Assembly (NCBI GenBank): GCA_028818385.1
Contig: JAPPNY010000083.1
Coordinates: 1-8,914 of the forward strand
Length of the DNA: 8,914 nucleotides
Direction of reading: 5' to 3'
Origin: Spirochaetaceae bacterium
GTDB taxonomy: Bacteria > Spirochaetota > Spirochaetia > SZUA-6 > Bin103
The notes under the pieces were generated by a model. That model was given only the letters and a program-made list of their open reading frames with translations. It did no database searches and was not told where the DNA came from. The position numbers and the translations under genes were made by a program. Shown here in pieces: positions 6,256-8,914 of this stretch (its first letter is position 1; every line of letters starts with the position of its first letter).

Positions 6256-6333
6256 TTGTGGGACGTGGGCAGGTACGCGAAACGCCGACGTTTTCATAAC
6301 CAACTACTCTACAACAGGTTACAGAATCAGCAA
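6256..6333. other. Junction between phage module and host-like gene; possible attachment region
   Basis: No gene is visible between the last phage-like stop and the broken end of the DUF222-type gene. The segment 6291-6330 is clearly richer in A and T than its flanks. An inverted repeat, TAACC at 6297-6301 and GGTTA at 6317-6321, brackets 15 bases (CAACTACTCTACAAC is within 6301-6315), which could be a recombinase core-type site. Without the other end of the element no attachment core can be defined. A deletion end or an assembly join would look the same. Confidence 0.35.
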
Positions 6334-7102
6334 CGCGGGTCCACGTGGGAGAGCAACCCGCGGAGCTGCTCCAGCCCCTGCTGGCAGTCGGCGTCCACGA
6401 CGGCCTTCAGCTCGTAGCGGCCGTCGCCGAGCGGGCGCACCCGGTCGGCCGGCACCGCCAGCTCCGGGTCCAGGTCGGCCAGCATCCGGCGGACCTGCCG
6501 AGCACCCTTGCCGGCCGCGTCCTCGACCAGTTGCTGCCTTCCTGCCGCATCGAGCACCAGCCGTGGCACGGGTTCGGAGGGGCTCGGCAGCTCGGCCGGC
6601 GAGGAGTCCTCCCCCGGATCGTCCGCCGCCGTAGCGCCTGCCGGAGCTGAGCCTGCCGGCCTGGACCCAGCCGGCGCGGACCGCTCCACGGAGCGCGTCG
6701 GTGCCGTCGACGCTACGCCGGAGATCGACCCACGCCGCCGCTGCCGGTCGAACGCCCACTGCAGCTCCGCGGCGGCGCTCAGCGTCAGCGAGCCGTCGCG
6801 CAGCCGCTCGCGCGCGCCCGGCTGGTCGGCGCACAGCCGCACGACGCCGATACGCCGGCCGGCGGCAGCGTCGCTGTAGCCGAGCTCGCGCACCGCGTAG
6901 TCGAACAGGCTGGAGCAGCCTCGCTGCAGAAAGAGCCGGCGGGCCTCGATCTCGCCCAGGTGGTCGATGATGGCGCCCTGCAGGTGGCGTTCGTGGCGGA
7001 CCAGGGTGCTGGTCTGACGCAGCAGCTCGCGGTCGGAGAGCACGCCGATGGTGGAGGTGATGACGACGCCGGCGGCGGTGGCAGGAGAGGTGGTCTTCGT
7101 TG
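6327..7102 (-). pseudogene. DUF222/13E12-type HNH endonuclease-family gene fragment, both ends lost
   Basis: Read from GTG 7043 the fragment gives 238 residues. The first hundred show the DUF222-type helical domain (LVRHERHLQGAIIDHLGEIE, ARRLFLQRGCSSLFDYAVRE, LTLSAAAELQWAFDRQRRR). A Pro/Ala/Ser-rich linker follows at about 107-160, then a second helical part (LVEDAAGKGARQVRRMLADL, RYELKAVVDADCQQGLEQLR) ending LLSHVDPRC-stop. Relatives, as I recall them, run on from LLSHVDPR through another 100 or so residues to a C-terminal HNH domain; that is missing here and a stop follows at once. Upstream of 7043 the frame stays open to the predicted intron end with no ATG, so the true first codons probably lie beyond the intron. 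Family function is uncertain even when intact; many members are repeated in high-GC genomes. Confidence 0.7.
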
Positions 7103-7105
7103 GTA

Positions 7106-7132
7106 GATCCAGAGCCTGTGAGACTCAAGACC
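7106..7132 (-). ncRNA. Group II intron domain VI (predicted)
   Basis: On the - strand GGTCTTGAG (7132-7124) pairs with CTCTGGATC (7114-7106), eight of nine positions including G-U pairs, around a 9-base loop. It follows domain V after a short linker. The branch-point A would be the A at 7108 or nearby, about six bases from the predicted intron end. The helix is inferred by eye. Confidence 0.5.
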
Positions 7133-7139
7133 CCCGTTC

Positions 7140-7173
7140 AAACCGTGCGTGCGGATTTCCCGCACACGGCTTC
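7140..7173 (-). ncRNA. Group II intron domain V (catalytic hairpin)
   Basis: A 34-base hairpin on the - strand, the standard length. The lower stem AAGCCGTG pairs with CACGGTTT, holding the AGC catalytic triad with its G-U pair. A two-base CG bulge on the 3' side is followed by the upper stem TGCGG/CCGCA and a GAAA-like loop. Length, triad, bulge and position just after the maturase stop all fit. This confirms that the RT gene belongs to a group II intron. Confidence 0.85.
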
Positions 7174-7197
7174 CCAGTGGTCGCTCGAATCGCCGCA

Positions 7198-8559
7198 TTA
7201 CGCGATCTCCCAGAACGGTTGCTCCGGGTAGCGCACCAATTCGCGCAGACGAACCAGTCCCAGTCGATAGAAGTACTGCGGCCTCCACGTGCGCACCTCG
7301 CTCGGCTTCAGGTGACGGCCTTTGCGCGCGACGCGCAGCTTCATCAGCCGTCCCCACACGTAGGAGTCGATTTGTTGGAACCGCTTGGCGGCGTTGCCGG
7401 TACGGTAGTACTGCGCCCACCCGCGAAGCACGGGGTTGAGCTCGCGAATGACCACACGAATGTCCGCGTGACACCGCCCTCGGGGCGTCTTCTGCCTTAC
7501 CTTCTCCCGGATCCTCTTCATCGAGCGCTCCGCCGGCCATCGATGCAGGTAGTACAGCCTCTTGTGCTGCCGTTCCCAGATCGTGCCCGACATGCGCTTG
7601 CGCAGATGGCAGCCCAGAAAGTCGAACCCTTCCCGTCCGTCGTACAGATCCACTTGTCTGGTCTTCTCCGGGTGTAGCTCCAGTCCCAGGCGCGCCAGTA
7701 TCTGGCGGACCCGCGCCTCAGCCTGTTGGCATGCTCGCTTCGTGGCACAGATGATCACAAAGTCATCCGCATACCTGACCAGCGTCCCGATCCGGGCGCT
7801 GTGTCGCGTCCACAGCATGTCCAGTACGTGCAGGTAGATGTTGGACAGCAGCGGCGAGATCACCCCGCCCTGCGGCGTACCCGCTACGCTCGCGGATACC
7901 TCCCCGTCTTCCATCACCCCCGCCGTCAGCCACTGCCTCAGCAGTTTCAGTACCCGCCGGTCGCTCACCCGTTTCTCCACCAGTAGCATGAGCTTGCGGT
8001 GGTCGATGCTTCCGAAGTAATCCCGGATGTCGGCATCCAGCACGTGGCGACCGCCCTTCGCTCCCCGCTTGCGCAGGGTCTCCAGTGCCGTCGTCGCACT
8101 GCGGTTGGGCCGAAAGCCATAACTACACGGCAGAAAATCCGCCTCGAAGATCGGCTCCAGCACCAGCTTCGCCGCCATCTGGACCACCCGGTCCGTGACC
8201 GTCGGGATACCCAGTGGCCGTTTCCTTCCATCCTCCTTCGGTATGTACCGCCGCAGGACCGCCTGCGGTCGGTATCCGCCTGCTCGCAGTCTGGCCGCCA
8301 ATTCCGCAAGGAACCGCTCGGCGCCGTACTGCTCAACCGCCGCGATCGTCTGGGCGTCAAGCCCAGCCGCGCCGCGATTCTGCCGTACCCGTCTCCACGC
8401 TTCCCGCAGGATGTCACCCCTGTGGATGCGGTCGTACAACGCGTGGAACCGTCGGCTTGGTGCTCGCTTGGCTGCGACCCACAGTCGCCGTTGGAGTTGT
8501 CGCACTTTGTCCACGGGCTCTCGCCCGTGCAGGTCGTTGGGTCCGGTCCTGCCGGCCAT
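7198..8559 (-). CDS. ltrA: Group II intron reverse transcriptase/maturase, no endonuclease domain
   Basis: The intron-encoded protein binds its intron RNA, helps it splice and copies it into DNA at new sites. From ATG 8559 it has 453 residues. RT blocks are in order: YIPKEDGRKRPLGIPTVTDR (105-124), FLPCSYGFRPNRSA (142-155), LDADIRDYFGSID (174-186, first catalytic Asp), VAGTPQGGVISPLLSN (225-240) and the catalytic YADD at 263-266. LHPEKTR and FDFLGCHLRKRMSG follow in the palm/thumb region. The maturase (X) domain includes LNPVLRGWAQYYRTGNAAKR at 374-393. The protein ends at PEQPFWEIA with no H-N-H endonuclease. The frame is open without a stop to the window end; a TTG at 8817 would add 86 residues, but that part is low in family likeness and reads as intron RNA. 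ATG 8559 follows GGGGAGG and GAGGG. Confidence 0.92.
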   Translation of the reverse strand: MAGRTGPNDLHGREPVDKVRQLQRRLWVAAKRAPSRRFHALYDRIHRGDILREAWRRVRQNRGAAGLDAQTIAAVEQYGAERFLAELAARLRAGGYRPQAVLRRYIPKEDGRKRPLGIPTVTDRVVQMAAKLVLEPIFEADFLPCSYGFRPNRSATTALETLRKRGAKGGRHVLDADIRDYFGSIDHRKLMLLVEKRVSDRRVLKLLRQWLTAGVMEDGEVSASVAGTPQGGVISPLLSNIYLHVLDMLWTRHSARIGTLVRYADDFVIICATKRACQQAEARVRQILARLGLELHPEKTRQVDLYDGREGFDFLGCHLRKRMSGTIWERQHKRLYYLHRWPAERSMKRIREKVRQKTPRGRCHADIRVVIRELNPVLRGWAQYYRTGNAAKRFQQIDSYVWGRLMKLRVARKGRHLKPSEVRTWRPQYFYRLGLVRLRELVRYPEQPFWEIA

Positions 8560-8914
8560 GCCCTCGCGCTTACCTCCCCGGTCGATCTGACCACCGTAGG
8601 GGTCCTTCCCTCCGGCCGCGTTATGTCGCACGGCCTTCCTCGGTACTACGGCCCCCTCGGACCCCCGCTCGGCAGCGCTCGTTTTCGGCCTCGCCTTATA
8701 CCAGTCGCCTTGCCCTGACTTGGGCGGCCGAGACGGGTCTCCCGTGTTCCGCACCTCTCCTTGCACACGTGCTGCGCCCCATACCCCGCCGGGTCCCGTC
8801 GCGCGCTCCGGTTCCAACGCGACGGTCGTGGCCTTCGCCGTGGCATGAGCGGCTCGGCTCCTGTCAGTGCCCGCGATCTGGTGGTGGAAAAAGGCTGAGA
8901 TTCCCGCTTTGCTG
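8560..8914 (-). other. Intron RNA leader (domains I-IV, partial), upstream of maturase start
   Basis: Upstream of the maturase ATG the - strand reads GGAACACGGGAGACCCG, GACTGGTATAAGGCGAGG, GTCCGAGGGGGCCGTAGTACCG and then ACCCCTACGGTGGTCAGATC. I recall similar blocks in the 5' leader of related group II introns ahead of the maturase gene, so I read this as structural RNA. No other gene is visible on either strand. The intron's 5' terminus (GTGYG-like) was not found. Confidence 0.5.

Larger units (their letters stand above)
7103..8914 (-). mobile_element. Group II intron, 3' part and ORF (5' end beyond window)
   Basis: The element carries the reverse transcriptase/maturase gene on the - strand and, after its stop, RNA domains V and VI. 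The 3' splice site is predicted close to 7103, where the - strand reads GGATCTAC, giving the usual A-pyrimidine end; the error is a few bases. The 5' splice site is not present: the whole stretch to 8914 still looks like intron leader. The element lies in the 5' part of the DUF222-type gene and in the same direction, so correct splicing could rejoin that gene's exons. Mobility would be by RNA-mediated retrohoming using the encoded protein. No endonuclease domain is present. Confidence 0.8.

Noticed and set aside
6263..6349. ACGTGGG repeated at 6263-6269 and 6343-6349, on both sides of the junction
   Set aside because: Only seven bases, and flanking bases differ; too short to call an attachment-site duplication.
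6319..7128. 269-codon - strand frame overlapping the DUF222-type gene
   Set aside because: It is a shifted frame of the same strand, rich in Arg, Ala and Pro with no domain, while the other frame gives the DUF222-type protein.
7048..7677. Long + strand reading frame over the intron 3' end and maturase gene
   Set aside because: It lies opposite the clear RT/maturase gene and across domain V; it is an antisense shadow of GC-rich coding DNA.
8560..8817. Longer maturase start at TTG 8817 (539 residues)
   Set aside because: The added 86 residues are rich in Gly, Arg and Pro without family blocks, and the DNA looks like intron leader RNA; ATG 8559 has purine-rich sites before it and gives a family-like start.

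Overview
This GC-rich window joins three kinds of DNA. From 1 to about 6255, on the + strand, lies an HK97-type phage head-and-packaging module. From about 6327 to 7102, on the - strand, lies a fragment of a bacterial DUF222/13E12-type gene of the kind that normally ends in an HNH nuclease domain. From about 7103 to the window end, also on the - strand, lies most of a group II intron with its reverse transcriptase/maturase. Frequent GTG starts and high-GC codon use fit a high-GC bacterial host. I cannot name the organism; nothing here is diagnostic of a genus.

The head module reads in order: the C-terminal part of the terminase large subunit (its reading frame is broken by a TAA at 41-43), an HNH nuclease, a structured non-coding gap of about 190 bases (terminator-like hairpin plus inverted and direct repeats), a small possible ribbon-helix-helix protein, the major capsid protein, a 71-residue beta-rich protein that may decorate the capsid, the prohead protease, a gp6-like head-tail connector, the portal, and a small charged helical protein. 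Most of these genes overlap by a few bases (GTGA or ATGA) and so look translationally coupled. Together they supply shell (capsid), maturation (protease), DNA entry vertex (portal, connector) and DNA motor/nuclease (terminase, HNH).

Three things stand out in the module. The capsid and protease genes come before the portal, unlike the usual terL-portal-protease-capsid order. The protease is about 361 residues because it carries a second, degenerate copy of its own fold. Phage-like coding stops just after the portal, with no tail genes, and host-like DNA begins within about 75 bases. This could be a decayed or deleted prophage, or the end of a capsid-forming satellite that borrows tails from a helper phage.

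The host-like gene fragment is damaged at both ends. Its 3' end, which should hold the HNH domain, is replaced by the phage-side DNA near 6330. Its 5' end is cut by the group II intron, whose domains V and VI can be folded at 7106-7173. The intron protein has the RT core and maturase domain but no C-terminal endonuclease domain. The 5' end of the intron lies beyond the window.
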